Shown: positions 1-11,073, counted from the first letter of the stretch. The stretch: 64,000 nt of DNA from Sphingomonas arenae (GCF_016924655.1 NZ_JAFFJU010000002.1:62001-126000), one strand, 5' to 3'. A program made the numbers and translations. The notes: generated by a model from the sequence alone, not told the origin.

Positions 1-1910
1 GCCCCGGCAATCGCCTCCCCTACGCCATCGCCGGGGTAGCGGCCGCCACCATGGCCGCCACCGGCGCCTACGCTTACCAGAACATCAAGGTTCTGAACCG
101 CTACGTCACCTCCGACATGGCAGAAAAGGAAAGCGCCGATTTCGAGAAGAAGTACCTCAAGTACGAACGCTTGCCCCAGCCCAGCATTACGGACGTGAAG
201 CTCGACATCCAGCTCTTCCCGCGGGAACGCCGGCTGGTGACCGAGGGGCGCTATGACCTCGTCAACAAGTGGGACGTGCCGATCCGCGACGTCCACATCC
301 GCCAAGGCGAGGACGACGCCAGCTACACCCGGCTGCACCTGGCCGGCGCGAGGCTGGTCAGCAATGACGATCGCTTCAAGTATCGCATCTATCGCTTCGA
401 CCGGCCGCTGATGCCGGGCCAGACCACCAGCCTCACCTTCCGCTCGGAACTCTGGCGGCGCGGCTTCCGTGCTTCGGCTCCAGCCACCGACCTCCTGGAA
501 AACGGCACCTTCATCAACAACTTCAGCTTCGCCCCGCTTATCGGCATGAACCGGCAGGGGCTGCTGAGCGACCGGGCCAAGCGCCGTCGCCAGGGCCTTC
601 CGGCCGAGCTGCGTCCGGCCAAGCTCGAGGACATGCGCGCCACCCGCTGGAACTACGTCGGCTCGGACTGGGTCCGCTCCGACATTCGGCTGACGACCGA
701 TGCCGGTCAGACGCCGATGGCCCCAGGTAACCGCGTCTCCGACGAGACCCGTGACGGCCGGCGCACGGCCCGCTTTGTAAGCCCGGCGCCGATCCTGAAC
801 TTCTTCTCGGTGCAATCCGCCGACTACAAGGTTGCCAAACGCAACCACAACGGCGTCGAGCTGGAGGTGCTCTATCACCCGACCCACAGCTGGAACGTCC
901 CCAAGATGCTCCGCGCCATGGGACTGTCGCTCGACTACTATCGGCAGAACTTCGGGCCCTACCAGTTCAACTATGCCCGGATCATCGAATTCCCGGGCTA
1001 CCAGAGCTTCGCCCAGGCCTTCGCCGGCACCATGCCCTATTCGGAGTCGATCGGCTTCAACGCGAACACCAACGATCCCGAGAAGATCGACTTCACAACC
1101 TACGTGATCGCGCACGAGATCGCGCATCAATATTGGGCGCACCAGGTGATCGGCGCGGACATGCAGGGCGGCACGCTGACCAGCGAGACTCTGGCGCAAT
1201 ATTCCGCGCTGATGGTCATGAAGCACCTCTACGGGCCGGACCAGATCCGCCGCTTCCTCAAGTACGAGCTCGACGCTTACCTGAGCGGGCGAAAGGGCGA
1301 AGCCGTCGAGGAGCTGCCGCTCAATCGCGTCGAGAACCAGGGCTACATCCATTACCGCAAGGGTGCGGTCGTCATGTACCTGCTCCAGGAACAGCTCGGC
1401 GAAGCGGCGGTGAACCGGGCGCTCCAGCGGTTCGTCGCCGCGCACCGGTTCGGCGGTCCGCCGTACCTGCGCTCCGTCGACCTGATTGCCGAGCTGCGCA
1501 AGGAAGCACGCCCCCCTGAGCAGCAGCGGCTGATCGACGACCTGTTCGAGCGGATCACCCTCTATGACCTCAAGGTCACCGACGCGGTTACTCGCAAGGT
1601 CGGCAATGGATGGGAGACCACGCTGACCATCGCCGCTGACAAGTTCACGGCGGACGGCAAGGGTACGGAGAAGCGCACGGCGATGGCCGAGCCGATCGAA
1701 GTCGGCCTGTTCACGGCGCGGCCCGGCCTGGGTGCCTTCTCCACGAAGAACGTGGTCCTGCTGGAACGCCGGCCCGTGCGCAGCGGAGTGCAGAAGTTGA
1801 CCCTTCGCAGCGCAACCAAGCCAACGTTCGCCGGCGTCGATCCCTACAACTTCCGGGTGGACCGCATCAGCGACGACAATGTGAAGGACGTCACCGCGCC
1901 GACCAGCTGA
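1..1910 (+). CDS. M1-family zinc aminopeptidase, C-terminal part (probably ABC permease-M1 fusion); 5' truncated by the window edge
   Basis: The reading frame is open to the left edge, so the ATG at 51 is unlikely to be the true start. The visible part is a gluzincin metallopeptidase. It has HEIAH at residues 355-359 (counted from 51) and a downstream zinc-ligand Glu in TSE at residue 379. The gap between second His and Glu is 19 residues, one more than the usual 18 of M1 enzymes. The residues before position 51 are hydrophobic, which fits the end of a membrane domain. In sphingomonads I know this protease domain as the C-terminal half of large ABC-2 permease/M1 proteins that clip peptides in the periplasm. 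The fusion is inferred because the permease half lies outside the window. Peptidase assignment is firm, substrate unknown. Confidence 0.85.
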   Translation, partial: PGNRLPYAIAGVAAATMAATGAYAYQNIKVLNRYVTSDMAEKESADFEKKYLKYERLPQPSITDVKLDIQLFPRERRLVTEGRYDLVNKWDVPIRDVHIRQGEDDASYTRLHLAGARLVSNDDRFKYRIYRFDRPLMPGQTTSLTFRSELWRRGFRASAPATDLLENGTFINNFSFAPLIGMNRQGLLSDRAKRRRQGLPAELRPAKLEDMRATRWNYVGSDWVRSDIRLTTDAGQTPMAPGNRVSDETRDGRRTARFVSPAPILNFFSVQSADYKVAKRNHNGVELEVLYHPTHSWNVPKMLRAMGLSLDYYRQNFGPYQFNYARIIEFPGYQSFAQAFAGTMPYSESIGFNANTNDPEKIDFTTYVIAHEIAHQYWAHQVIGADMQGGTLTSETLAQYSALMVMKHLYGPDQIRRFLKYELDAYLSGRKGEAVEELPLNRVENQGYIHYRKGAVVMYLLQEQLGEAAVNRALQRFVAAHRFGGPPYLRSVDLIAELRKEARPPEQQRLIDDLFERITLYDLKVTDAVTRKVGNGWETTLTIAADKFTADGKGTEKRTAMAEPIEVGLFTARPGLGAFSTKNVVLLERRPVRSGVQKLTLRSATKPTFAGVDPYNFRVDRISDDNVKDVTAPTS

Positions 1911-2033
1911 CGCTCCCTATGCTGGGGCTACTCCTTTATCCCTGAGGCGCAGTCCGACTGACCCGTTCGGCGGCGGCTGCGCCATGATACGGTCGGGTGT
2001 CGAACCCTGACCCGGGGCAAGGAGATCGGCACC

Positions 2034-3578
2034 ATGGCTTTGCCGCCGCTCGAACAGTCTGGGCGATCACAAGGTCGCGTCGTCCTCGTCCTGTTGATGC
2101 TCGCGTCCGCGGTCGTGTTCCTGCTCAACACGCGGCACGGGATCGGCATCCTGCCGGACTCCGTCGCCTACATGCACATCGGCAGCGCCAGCCACTTTGC
2201 GCCGGGCTATACCTGGTTGCTGCAAGCGTTCGAGCCACTGAACCACGACATCGTCGGCAACGCCAAGTACGTCGGCTTGGTGCTGGTGATCATCAATACC
2301 TGGCTGTTCTGGCGACTGCTCTACCGCTTCTGCGGTTCGACCCCACTAGCCGTTGCGGGCACCGCACTGATCGCCTTCTCGCCCGTCTATATCACCATGC
2401 ACCGTGTCGCCATGTCGGAGCCCCTGCTCCTGTTCGGCATCGCCGCTTCCGCCCTGCTTTTCGTGCATGGGCTCGAGCGGCGCCGGCCAGTCTGGTTCGT
2501 GCCCGCCGGCGTCCTCATGGGGCTAGCCATCCTGACCCGTTTCGCCGCGGCCCCGATGCTGGCCGCCCTGTGCGGGGTTCGTCTCGCCCTGCGTGACGTG
2601 CCGCTCCGCTCGCGGCTTGTGCAATGCGCGCTCCTGGCCGGCCCCGCCGTCGTTGTTTGCGCGATCTGGCTGATGGCCAATCACCTCTCCGCCAGCGCTT
2701 CCACCGGACGCGAGCTGTCGTTCAACGGCAACCCGAGCCTCGCGCTCTGGAACTCCGGCCTGCAATCGCTCTCGATCATGCTCCTGCCAGCTCCCATCCC
2801 CTCGGCAGTACGAGTTCCCTTCTTCCTGCTGAACCTCGCCGCGACCCTCTGGCTTGGAGCAGCCTACGCGCGCCGCTGGCTCGGAGACGCTGATGGGCTG
2901 CAGCGCTCGGGCTGGGCGGCATTGCCGATCGTCTTCGGTCTGTTTGCCCTCTTCTACGCCCTCTTCCTGGTCGCATCCGTGCTCATCCAGGCGAGCCTTC
3001 CCCTGAATGGCCGCATCCTCCTGCCGCTATACGTCGCATTGGTGCTCGTCGCCGTGATGGCCGCGAGTGCCTTGAGCCGGGCTGGGGTGTTGCCGCGCCA
3101 CCTTCGTACAGGTCTGCTGATCCTCGGCGCGATCATCCTCGTCTCCCACGCAGTCCGAACGGCGGCGACCACTCGCGAAGCCTTTCAAAGCGGCGTCGGC
3201 TATGCCGATATCGCCTGGTCCCGCTCTCCCGTGCTGCGCGAAGTCGAGCGCCTCCCCACCGACGCCCGGCTCTACTCCAACGCTCCGGACGTCATCTCAT
3301 TCCGGTTGAATCGTCCAGCCGAATATCTCCCCCGCAAGGTGAACCACCTCACCCTGAAGGAAGATCCGCGCAATCCGTTCTCCGCGCAGATGCGCAGGCT
3401 GCGTGACGATCTGGAGAGCGGGCGGGCCTACGTCGTGGTGATCGACCGGGTGGACTGGCGCTTCTACATCGTTCCGGAAGCGGAACTCCTGCGCGACGTG
3501 CCGCTGCAAAGGATCGCAAACGTTTCCGACGGCCGGGTCTACCAATTTGCTTCGGCATCGCGCGCAGAGGCCCGCTGA
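2034..3578 (+). CDS. Polytopic membrane glycosyltransferase-like protein (GT-C / ArnT-PMT type)
   Basis: A 514-residue protein with about ten hydrophobic segments. An N-terminal membrane segment (about residues 18-31) is followed by a loop with LPDSVAYM (about 38-45), resembling the acidic first-loop motif of GT-C glycosyltransferases. Such enzymes move a sugar from a polyprenyl-phosphate carrier to a lipid, glycan or protein on the periplasmic side. The C-terminal 130 residues are soluble and probably periplasmic. The ATG at 2034 is preceded by AAGGAG at good spacing. It heads a same-strand run of glycan genes (GT2, epimerase, UDP-xylose synthase, GtrA), which supports a role in surface-glycan decoration. 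Acceptor and donor cannot be read from the sequence. Confidence 0.7.
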   Translation: MALPPLEQSGRSQGRVVLVLLMLASAVVFLLNTRHGIGILPDSVAYMHIGSASHFAPGYTWLLQAFEPLNHDIVGNAKYVGLVLVIINTWLFWRLLYRFCGSTPLAVAGTALIAFSPVYITMHRVAMSEPLLLFGIAASALLFVHGLERRRPVWFVPAGVLMGLAILTRFAAAPMLAALCGVRLALRDVPLRSRLVQCALLAGPAVVVCAIWLMANHLSASASTGRELSFNGNPSLALWNSGLQSLSIMLLPAPIPSAVRVPFFLLNLAATLWLGAAYARRWLGDADGLQRSGWAALPIVFGLFALFYALFLVASVLIQASLPLNGRILLPLYVALVLVAVMAASALSRAGVLPRHLRTGLLILGAIILVSHAVRTAATTREAFQSGVGYADIAWSRSPVLREVERLPTDARLYSNAPDVISFRLNRPAEYLPRKVNHLTLKEDPRNPFSAQMRRLRDDLESGRAYVVVIDRVDWRFYIVPEAELLRDVPLQRIANVSDGRVYQFASASRAEAR

Positions 3579-3795
3579 CCCTACCCCCAAAGGCTAGCAC
3601 CAAATTGGCACAACAGGATTCCGGCTTACACCCGAAGCACGTTTCCTTTTCGGCTGGGCAGCCCGCAGCATCCACTTGCCCCGGGTGAGGCATGGACTCG
3701 TGACGGACGCGAAGCGCAGACGTTGCCGCTGGCATGCTCGCTCCGCGTCGAACACGAGCCCTCGCTTCCGGGTGAGTCTGAAGGGAGCGCCAGCG

Positions 3796-4527
3796 ATGAG
3801 CAAGGGCAAGCGGATTTTCATCGTCATTCCCGCGTACCAGGCGGCCAAGACAATCGAGAGCGTGTTCGACCGACTGCCACCGGAGCTGTCCGAAAAGGAC
3901 GTGCGGATCCTGGTCGTCAACGATGGCAGCACCGACGGCACCGGTGAGATCGTCCGGTCCATCGTGGCCCGGCGACACGACACCGAGTTGATCGAGCAGC
4001 CGCGGAACATGGGCTATGCCCAGGCGCAGAAGACCGGCTTCCAGCAGGCCCTGCAGCAAGGTGCGGACATCGTCGCACTGCTGCACGCCGACGGCCAATA
4101 TGCTCCCGAACTGCTGCTGCAGCTGCTCGAGCCGCTCGAGAAGGACCAGGCGGACGTGGTCCAGGGCTCGCGGATGCTGAACAGCCAGGCCCTGCGTGGC
4201 GGCATGCCGCTCTACAAGTTCATCGCCAACAAGGCCCTGACCGCTATCGAAAATTTCGCCTTTGGAATGAACATGGGCGAATACCATAGCGGTTACATGC
4301 TCTATTCGCGGCGCTGCCTCGAAAGCATCCCCTTCAATCGCCTCAGCGATACCTTCCACTTCGATGGCGAGATGCTGCTGATGGCCTCGAAGCGAAAGCT
4401 GCGCATCAAGGAGGTCGCAATCCCGACGCGCTACGCGGACGAGGAGTCGCACCTGAAGCCGGTTCAATACGGGTTCGACGTTCTCCGGGTGGTCTGGAGG
4501 AACGCGCGAGGACAGTACAGCTTCTGA
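3796..4527 (+). CDS. Family 2 glycosyltransferase (polyprenyl-phosphate sugar synthase type)
   Basis: A 243-residue cytoplasmic GT-A enzyme. The N-terminus (KRIFIVIPAYQAAKTI) is the nucleotide-binding strand of GT2. VNDGSTDGT lies near residue 40, and HADGQY near residue 95 replaces the usual DxD with HAD. This is common in the subgroup of dolichyl/undecaprenyl-phosphate glycosyltransferases without C-terminal membrane spans. The start at 3796 is chosen because MSKGKR begins the domain directly and GGGAG sits just upstream. A longer frame from 3676 would add 40 residues with no family match. The partner is probably the membrane glycosyltransferase at 2034 or the GtrA protein at 6780, which could use or flip the lipid-linked sugar made here. 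Confidence 0.85.
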   Translation: MSKGKRIFIVIPAYQAAKTIESVFDRLPPELSEKDVRILVVNDGSTDGTGEIVRSIVARRHDTELIEQPRNMGYAQAQKTGFQQALQQGADIVALLHADGQYAPELLLQLLEPLEKDQADVVQGSRMLNSQALRGGMPLYKFIANKALTAIENFAFGMNMGEYHSGYMLYSRRCLESIPFNRLSDTFHFDGEMLLMASKRKLRIKEVAIPTRYADEESHLKPVQYGFDVLRVVWRNARGQYSF

Positions 4528-4580
4528 ACTGAAGCCCTCGCCGCCACGCGGATCCTGTAACTGATCCTAGGGAGACGGCC

Positions 4581-5723
4581 TTGAAAGTCTTGATAACAGG
4601 CGGCGCAGGCTTTGTCGGCTCGTTCGTATGTGAGCAGCTCCACGCCCAGGGCCACGAGGTCCGCGTCTTCGACAATCTCGAGCCTCAGGTCCACGCCTCG
4701 GGCCAGTCCAACCTGCAGTCCCTCATGCGGCCGGGCGGGGATCTGCGCGCGGGGGTGGAGCTGGTGTGGGGCGATGTCCGCAACCGGCACCAGCTCGAAG
4801 CCGCGATGCGCGGCGTCGACGCCATCATCCACCTCGCCGCGCAGGTCGGGGTCGGGCAGTCGATGTACGAGATCACGCGCTACGTCGACCACAATACCGT
4901 CGGCACGGCGGTGCTGCTCGAACTGCTCGCCGCGCGGCAGCACACCGTGCGCAAGGTGGTCGTGGCCTCCTCCATGTCCATCTACGGCGAGGGCGCCTAC
5001 GACTGCGTCGGCTGCGGCGAAGTCTATCCGATGCTGCGCAGCCTTTCGCAGATGCGCAGCGGCGATTGGGAACCGAGGTGCCCCCGCTGCTCGGAGCCGC
5101 TCATCCCCAAGCCCACGCCGGAGACCAAGCCCCTCCTCCCGACCTCCATCTACGCCGTCACCAAGCGCGACCAGGAAGAGATGTGCCTGTCGATCGGCCG
5201 GGCGTACGACATCCCGACCGCCGCGCTCCGGTTCTTCAACATCTACGGTTCGCGCCAGGCGCTCAGCAATCCCTACACGGGCGTCGCTGCCATCTTCTCG
5301 TCACGACTGCTCAATCGCCGTTCGCCCGTGGTATTCGAGGATGGTGGCCAGACCCGCGACTTCGTGCATGTCACCGATATCGTGCAGGCCGTTCTCCTCG
5401 CCCTGCACAAGGACGAGGCCAACTTCGAAGTCTTCAACGTCGGGACCGGCCAGCCCACGTCCATCGGCTACGTGGCGGAGCTGCTCGGCCGCAAGATGCA
5501 GATCGACGTTCCCCCGCAGATCGAGAATACATTCCGCGAAGGCGATATCCGGCACTGCTACGCCGACATTCAGAAGATCCGCAACATGCTCGGGTTCGAG
5601 CCCACGGTTCGCCTCGACGACGGCATCGACGAGCTCATCGGCTGGGTCAGCAGCCAGACCGCGGACGACCGGTTCGAGTTGGCGGCGTCCGAGCTCAAGC
5701 AGCGAGGTCTGGCGCGATGCTGA
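4581..5723 (+). CDS. NAD-dependent nucleotide-sugar epimerase/dehydratase with a Cys4 insert (dTDP-rhamnose 4-epimerase-like)
   Basis: An extended short-chain dehydrogenase of 380 residues. The NAD-binding loop GGAGFVGS is at residues 7-14 and the catalytic Y191xxxK195 is present. Between them lies an insert with C142xxC145 and C167xxC170, a probable zinc ribbon. I associate this layout with the dTDP-L-rhamnose 4-epimerase subgroup rather than ordinary GalE, but the exact substrate is inference. Translation starts at TTG 4581, eight bases after GGGAG; no ATG fits the fold as well. The 3' end overlaps the UDP-xylose synthase start by 7 bases, so the two are very likely translationally coupled and feed the same glycan. 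Confidence 0.8.
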   Translation: MKVLITGGAGFVGSFVCEQLHAQGHEVRVFDNLEPQVHASGQSNLQSLMRPGGDLRAGVELVWGDVRNRHQLEAAMRGVDAIIHLAAQVGVGQSMYEITRYVDHNTVGTAVLLELLAARQHTVRKVVVASSMSIYGEGAYDCVGCGEVYPMLRSLSQMRSGDWEPRCPRCSEPLIPKPTPETKPLLPTSIYAVTKRDQEEMCLSIGRAYDIPTAALRFFNIYGSRQALSNPYTGVAAIFSSRLLNRRSPVVFEDGGQTRDFVHVTDIVQAVLLALHKDEANFEVFNVGTGQPTSIGYVAELLGRKMQIDVPPQIENTFREGDIRHCYADIQKIRNMLGFEPTVRLDDGIDELIGWVSSQTADDRFELAASELKQRGLARC

Positions 5724-6748
5724 ACCGCTCGCCGCCCGATCGGCAGCACGCCGCAGCGGAAGGCATTGTTCTCCCGCACCTCGGGCAGCGGGCGATGGTC
5801 ACGGGCGGCGCGGGCTTCCTCGGATCGCACCTTTGCGAGCGCCTGCTGGCCGCCGGCATGGAAGTGCTCTGCGTCGACAACTACTTCACCGGCACCCGCC
5901 GCAATATCGACCACCTGCTCGACCACCGCTGCTTTGAATTGCTGCGACACGACGTCACCATCCCGCTCTCGGTCGAGGTCGACCAGATCTACAACCTCGC
6001 CTGCCCTGCCTCCCCCATCCACTACCAGCGCGACCCCGTTCAGACCACCAAGACCAGCGTCATCGGCGCCATCAACATGCTGGACCTCGCCAACCGGCTA
6101 AAGGTCCCCGTGCTCCAGACATCGACCTCGGAAATCTATGGCGATGCCCTCGTGCACCCGCAGGCGGAGACCTACTGGGGCAACGTGAACCCGGTCGGCC
6201 CCCGCTCCTGCTACGACGAGGGAAAGCGCTGCGCGGAAACGCTGTTCTTCGACTATCGCCGGCAGCACGATCTGGCGATCAAGGTCGCGCGCATCTTCAA
6301 CACCTATGGGCCGCGCGTGCATCCTGCGGATGGACGCGTCGTATCGAACGTCATCGTCCAGGCGCTCTGCAACCGTGACATCACCATCCACGGGGACGGC
6401 TCGCAGACCCGATCCTTCTGTTACGTCGATGATACGATCGACGCCCTGTTCCGCCTGATGGGCACGGCCGACGAGGTGACGGGACCGTTCAACATCGGCA
6501 ACCCGCACGAGCTCTCGATCCATGAGCTCGCCTCCCTGATCGTCGAGCTGGTCGGCTCGCGCTCCCGCATCGTGCACCTGCCGCTGCCCCAGGACGATCC
6601 TCGCCAGCGCAAGCCCGACATCTCCAGCGCCAAGGAGCATCTCGGCTGGGAACCGCGCACCGGTCTCCGGGAGGGCCTGCTGCGCACAATCGCCTATTTC
6701 GAAGACCTCCTCGGACAGCCAAGCATCCGCGACATGGTCGCGGCGTGA
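5717..6748 (+). CDS. uxs: UDP-glucuronate decarboxylase (UDP-xylose synthase)
   Basis: A 343-residue extended SDR that converts UDP-glucuronate to UDP-xylose in the cytosol. The Rossmann loop GGAGFLGS is at 30-37. The UXS-type segment [13 protein letters not shown] is near 92-104, TSTSEIYG is near 135-142, and the catalytic Y166-D-E-G-K170 is present. [11 protein letters not shown] is typical of UDP-xylose synthases. The start at 5717 lies inside the end of the preceding gene (7-base overlap), while a much longer open frame upstream is antisense-like noise. With the epimerase and glycosyltransferases it suggests a surface glycan containing xylose, built in the same genome that degrades xylan further along this window. 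Confidence 0.9.
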   Translation: MLNRSPPDRQHAAAEGIVLPHLGQRAMVTGGAGFLGSHLCERLLAAGMEVLCVDNYFTGTRRNIDHLLDHRCFELLRHDVTIPLSVEVDQIYNLACPASPIHYQRDPVQTTKTSVIGAINMLDLANRLKVPVLQTSTSEIYGDALVHPQAETYWGNVNPVGPRSCYDEGKRCAETLFFDYRRQHDLAIKVARIFNTYGPRVHPADGRVVSNVIVQALCNRDITIHGDGSQTRSFCYVDDTIDALFRLMGTADEVTGPFNIGNPHELSIHELASLIVELVGSRSRIVHLPLPQDDPRQRKPDISSAKEHLGWEPRTGLREGLLRTIAYFEDLLGQPSIRDMVAA

Positions 6749-6779
6749 CCGCAAAGCCGGGCCGCACGGAACGCGCAAG

Positions 6780-7196
6780 ATGCTGAGTGCAGCCGATCTC
6801 CAGCAGGGCTTCGACAAGCTCCGCTATGGTCGCAACGCCGCGATCCTGCGCTACGCCCTTGTCGGATCCTGCGCCGCCGCCATCCAGATCGTTCTGCTCG
6901 CTGCGTTCGTCGAGCTTGTGGCTATGAAGCCCGTCATCGCGTCCACCTGCGCCCTGACGATCTCGATCACCTTCAACTATCATTACCAGCGGCGGCTGAC
7001 CTTCCACTCCAGCGCCAGGCACCGGACGGCTGCCCCCACTTTCCTTTTCATCACCCTATCGACACTGTTGGCGAACGCCCTGCTGTTTTCGTCCCTGGTT
7101 CCCCACCTGCCGTACGTCCTCGCGCAGCTCGCGACGATGGGGATCATCTTCCCGATCAACTACCTGCTGAACCGGCGCATTACGTTCCGCGGGTGA
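6780..7196 (+). CDS. GtrA-family membrane protein (putative lipid-linked sugar flippase)
   Basis: A 138-residue protein with four hydrophobic segments (roughly 23-45, 48-65, 83-100, 106-125). The family signature FNYHYQRRLTF lies between spans 2 and 3, and the end NYLLNRRITF repeats the pattern. GtrA/DPMS-like proteins are believed to flip undecaprenyl-phosphate sugars across the inner membrane or anchor glycosyltransferases. The gene follows the UDP-xylose synthase by 31 bases and closes the glycan cluster. A functional pairing with the GT2 enzyme at 3796 is the natural inference. The direction of flipping and the sugar are unknown. Confidence 0.85.
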   Translation: MLSAADLQQGFDKLRYGRNAAILRYALVGSCAAAIQIVLLAAFVELVAMKPVIASTCALTISITFNYHYQRRLTFHSSARHRTAAPTFLFITLSTLLANALLFSSLVPHLPYVLAQLATMGIIFPINYLLNRRITFRG

Positions 7197-7383
7197 ACGG
7201 GTCCTACCCTTTCCGGGCTACTTCCGATTGGACACCCACAAGCGGGACTGCGGGGCGTAAACTCGTCCGACTTCGGTTGCCGCGTGCCCACGACAGCGCA
7301 GGACATCGCGTCCCAGCTCCCCCGGCCGCGCGGGCGGCGGGAACCGGAACCGCATCGAGCCCGTGTATCGAAGGATTTTTGCC

Positions 7384-10300
7384 GTGCCGAACTTCTACAA
7401 CAAGCTCGGAAGTCAGACGGTCCTTGGGACCACGACCGGCACCGATTTCTTCTACGCGTTCACCAAGGACGGAGTGCTCAGCCGCCCCTTCGCGGATGCG
7501 ACGCTCACCTCGTTCAGCTGGGCCACGGCGATCCGGAACTCGGACGGCTCGGCCTACACGTTCACCAGTTCCAACATCCAGGTGTCGTTCGACGTCTACC
7601 AGGGCAATGGCGGCGTCGACTGGCTGTACGGCTCCGATGGAAACGACGCGGTGGTCTTCAACAACGGCCTGTTCCAGGACGGCGTGGGCGGGGTCACGGG
7701 TGTCCAGCAGTTCAACCTGTACGGGGGTGACGACTTCTTCGACTTCACCGGCCACAACGGGGGAGCGGACTTCGCGTTCGACCTACTGGTCTATGGCGGG
7801 ACCGGGAACGACACCATCATCGGCGGCGCGGGCAAGGACGTCATCGAAGGCCAGGACGGAAACGACCTGATCTTCGGCTACCGCGGCGCGGACGACCTTC
7901 GCGGCGGCAACGGCGACGACATCCTCTACGGGGACGACCTCGGCAACAACGGCATCGCCGGGAATGATATCCTGCGCGGCCAGGCGGGCAACGACACCCT
8001 TTACGGCGGCTTCCGCGACGACCAGCTGCTCGGCGGTGATGATAACGACCTGCTATATGGCGGCATGGGTGATGACACCCTGCTGGGCGGAACCGGCAAC
8101 GACGTGCTCTATGGCGACGATGGCGCAAGCGGCCCGGGCGGCTTCGACACGCTCAACGGTGAAGCCGGGAACGACACGATCTACGGGGCGGGCGGCAACG
8201 ACAAAATAGATGGCGGCGCGGACATCGACACCGCCGTCTTCAGCGGCAGCCGCTCCGACTACATCGTCACGCTGAACGCCAACGGCTCCTACACGATCAC
8301 CGACCAGCGCTCCGGCGGGGATGGCTCTGACAATCTCCGCAATGTCGAGTTCGTGCGGTTCAGCGACGGCACCTTTTCCATGGCGGAGCTGAACACCCCG
8401 CCTACGCTGACCTCCAATGGCGGAGGCGCGACCGCCACCGTCGCCGTCGAGGAGAACACGACTTTCATCACGACGGTTACCGCGACCGACCCCGACCCAC
8501 AGCAAGTCCTCCGCTACTCGCTCGATCCGAGTGCGGACTCCTCGCTCTTCGTCATCGACGCGGTCACCGGCGTGCTGAGCTTCGCCTCCGCTCCCAACTT
8601 CGAGAACCCGCTCGATGCTGGCTACGACAACGTCTACCAGGTCACCGTTCGCGTCGTCGACGGCAATGGAGGCAGCGACACGCAGGTCATCTCGATCGAG
8701 GTCACGGACATTCCGGACGGCCTCGCTCCCACCATCACCTCCAATGGGGGCGGGTCCACCGGCGCCGGGCAGGTCGGCGAGAACACAACCCTGGTCGGCA
8801 CGATCACCGCGGATGACCCGGACAGCGCCTCGGTCACCTACCGCATCATCGGCGGCGCGGATGCCAGCCTTTTCCGGGTCGATCCGGCCACCGGCGAACT
8901 CAGCTTCATCACCCCACCCGACTACGAAGCTCCCGCGGACGCCGGCGGGAACAACCGCTACGAAGTCATGGTCGAGGCAAGCGACGGCGAGAATGTCGAT
9001 CGCCAGTTGCTCACCGTTGAGGTCGGCAACACGAACGACAACGCCCCCGTCATCACCTCGGGCAACGGCGCACCTTCGGTCGCCCTGAGCCTTGCCGAGA
9101 ACGTCACCGCGATGACCACGATCACCTCGGCCGACGCGGATGGCGACGCTCTCGTCTACCAGCTCACCGGGGCCGACGCCGCCCTGTTTGCGATCGACCA
9201 GACCACGGGAGAGATCAGCTTTCTGTCCGCTCCCGACTTCGAAGCGCCCGCAGACAGCGGAGGCGACAACGTCTACGACGTCACGGTCGGAGCCTCCGAC
9301 GGACAGTTCGTCACCAGCCAGGCGCTGGCCATCACCATCACCAACGCGAACGACATCGCTCCCGTCATCACTTCGAATGGTGGCGGCGCCACGGCCGATA
9401 TCTCCATCCAGGAGAACCGGACTGCCGTCACGACCGTCGCCGCTCAGGACCTCGACGGCACCACTCCCACCTATCGCATCGCTGGCGGAGCGGACGCGGC
9501 TCTCTTCGTCATCGACGCGGCGACCGGCGCGCTGAGCTTCCGCTCGGCTCCGGATTTCGAAGATCCGGACGATGCCGACCGCAACAACCTGTACGAGGTT
9601 GTGGTCGAGGCTACCGACGGCCTTAACTCTGATACGCAGACCCTCAACATCGGCGTCACCGACCTCAACGAAGTCGGACGGACCATCACGGGAACCAACA
9701 GCAACAACACGATCAGCCCGACGGCGTCCAGTTCCGCGCTCCGTTCGACCGCGCTCAACGACACGATCTATGGGCTTGGCGGCAACGACATCATCGATGG
9801 TGGTGCCGGAACGGACCGGATGGAGGGCGGCACCGGCAACGACACCTACACGGTCGACACCTATGTCGACGACGCCAAGACCAGCAACGACGATCTCGTG
9901 ATCGAACTCGCCGGCGGCGGCAGTGACCGGGTCAATGCTTCCGTCACCTACCGCTTGGCGGCAGAGGTAGAAAACCTGACCCTGATCGGGGCAGCGGCCA
10001 TCAACGGCTACGGCAACAACCTCGCCAACACCATTTCCGGCAACCAGGCCGCCAACCTCCTGACCGGCGAGGACGGCAATGACACGATCGCCGGTAACGA
10101 CGGCAACGACACCCTGGACGGCGGAACAGGCAATGACTCGCTATCGGGCGGCAACGGCGACGACACGATCCGCGGCGGAGTCGGTAACGACTCTCTGAAC
10201 GGCGGGACCGGTCTCGACACCATGGAAGGCGGCGCCGGAGACGATGCTTATTTCGTCGACGTTTTCACCAACGACGGGATCAGCAACGACGATCTCGTTG

Positions 10301-11016
10301 TGGAGTTGCCCGGCTCAGGGAACGATATCGTCAATGCATCCGTCAGCTATTGGCTGCCGAACGACGTCGAACGCCTGACGCTGACCGGCACTGCGGCGAT
10401 CGACGGCTATGGCAATGCCCTGGCCAATACCATTACCGGAAACACCGCGGCCAACGTGCTTCGCGGCGGTGAGGGCAACGACGCCCTGATTGGCGGCGTC
10501 GGGAACGACACCCTGTTCGGCGAGGGCGGCAACGACACCCTGACCGGCGGCGCCGATGCCGACACCATGGACGGCGGCCTGGGTAACGACACGATCAACG
10601 GCCAGGCCGGCGTGGACGTGATCATCGGAGGTCGCGGCCGGGACGTTCTGACGGGTGGCACGGAAGCGGACACCTTTGTCTTCGCCTTCGCCGACACGGC
10701 CGTCCAGCAGGTCAACGTCGACCTCATCACCGACTTCACCGCCGCCGACCGGATCGACCTGGACTTCGTCACCGGGCCGCTCAACCCCGGTGATTATCTC
10801 GAAGGCTCGATCGCCACCAATTCCTACGCCGACGCGCTCAGCGCCGCCAACGCTCTCCTCGCCGCTTCCCCGGGCGCCAAACTGGTGTTCGTCGCGGGGA
10901 GCACGGGCGGCTGGCTCTTCTGGGACGGCTTCGGCAACGACGGCGCCCTCGACCAGGCCATCTCCCTGTCGGGTCTCAACTCGACATCGCTATTCGACCC
11001 CGGCCTCATCATCTAG
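7384..11016 (+). CDS. Large secreted RTX calcium-binding protein with four cadherin-like repeats
   Basis: A 1210-residue acidic protein without a Sec signal. From the GTG at 7384 the layout is a unique N-terminal region (1-137), then glycine/aspartate nonapeptides of GGxGND type (about 138-280). Next come four cadherin-like units of about 105 residues (about 339-766), each beginning with an ITSNGGG-like strand and containing a DADG-type calcium loop. A second, longer RTX stretch follows (about 791-1103) and then a serralysin-like C-terminus. This is the pattern of type I secretion substrates that fold on calcium outside the cell and act as adhesins or surface-layer components. GTG 7384 has AAGGA at proper spacing; GTG 7363 has none. 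No ABC/HlyD/TolC exporter is visible nearby. No catalytic domain is recognised. Confidence 0.85.
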   Translation: MPNFYNKLGSQTVLGTTTGTDFFYAFTKDGVLSRPFADATLTSFSWATAIRNSDGSAYTFTSSNIQVSFDVYQGNGGVDWLYGSDGNDAVVFNNGLFQDGVGGVTGVQQFNLYGGDDFFDFTGHNGGADFAFDLLVYGGTGNDTIIGGAGKDVIEGQDGNDLIFGYRGADDLRGGNGDDILYGDDLGNNGIAGNDILRGQAGNDTLYGGFRDDQLLGGDDNDLLYGGMGDDTLLGGTGNDVLYGDDGASGPGGFDTLNGEAGNDTIYGAGGNDKIDGGADIDTAVFSGSRSDYIVTLNANGSYTITDQRSGGDGSDNLRNVEFVRFSDGTFSMAELNTPPTLTSNGGGATATVAVEENTTFITTVTATDPDPQQVLRYSLDPSADSSLFVIDAVTGVLSFASAPNFENPLDAGYDNVYQVTVRVVDGNGGSDTQVISIEVTDIPDGLAPTITSNGGGSTGAGQVGENTTLVGTITADDPDSASVTYRIIGGADASLFRVDPATGELSFITPPDYEAPADAGGNNRYEVMVEASDGENVDRQLLTVEVGNTNDNAPVITSGNGAPSVALSLAENVTAMTTITSADADGDALVYQLTGADAALFAIDQTTGEISFLSAPDFEAPADSGGDNVYDVTVGASDGQFVTSQALAITITNANDIAPVITSNGGGATADISIQENRTAVTTVAAQDLDGTTPTYRIAGGADAALFVIDAATGALSFRSAPDFEDPDDADRNNLYEVVVEATDGLNSDTQTLNIGVTDLNEVGRTITGTNSNNTISPTASSSALRSTALNDTIYGLGGNDIIDGGAGTDRMEGGTGNDTYTVDTYVDDAKTSNDDLVIELAGGGSDRVNASVTYRLAAEVENLTLIGAAAINGYGNNLANTISGNQAANLLTGEDGNDTIAGNDGNDTLDGGTGNDSLSGGNGDDTIRGGVGNDSLNGGTGLDTMEGGAGDDAYFVDVFTNDGISNDDLVVELPGSGNDIVNASVSYWLPNDVERLTLTGTAAIDGYGNALANTITGNTAANVLRGGEGNDALIGGVGNDTLFGEGGNDTLTGGADADTMDGGLGNDTINGQAGVDVIIGGRGRDVLTGGTEADTFVFAFADTAVQQVNVDLITDFTAADRIDLDFVTGPLNPGDYLEGSIATNSYADALSAANALLAASPGAKLVFVAGSTGGWLFWDGFGNDGALDQAISLSGLNSTSLFDPGLII

Positions 11017-11073
11017 GCCTCGCCCAGTTACCGGAACTTGGCCTGAGAAAGGGCCTCCCGGAGCCCCCCCGCA

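Noticed and set aside
3349-4467. A 372-codon minus-strand frame across the glycosyltransferases
   Set aside because: It lies antisense to the GT2 gene and the end of the membrane glycosyltransferase, with low-complexity Arg/Gln-rich composition.
6098-6817. A minus-strand frame opposite the UDP-xylose synthase
   Set aside because: Antisense to a firm gene and without ribosome site or motif.
8400-9660. Periodic repeats that could suggest a tandem or CRISPR-like array
   Set aside because: The periodicity is about 105 codons and encodes four diverged cadherin-like units of one protein; there are no identical short repeats with spacers.
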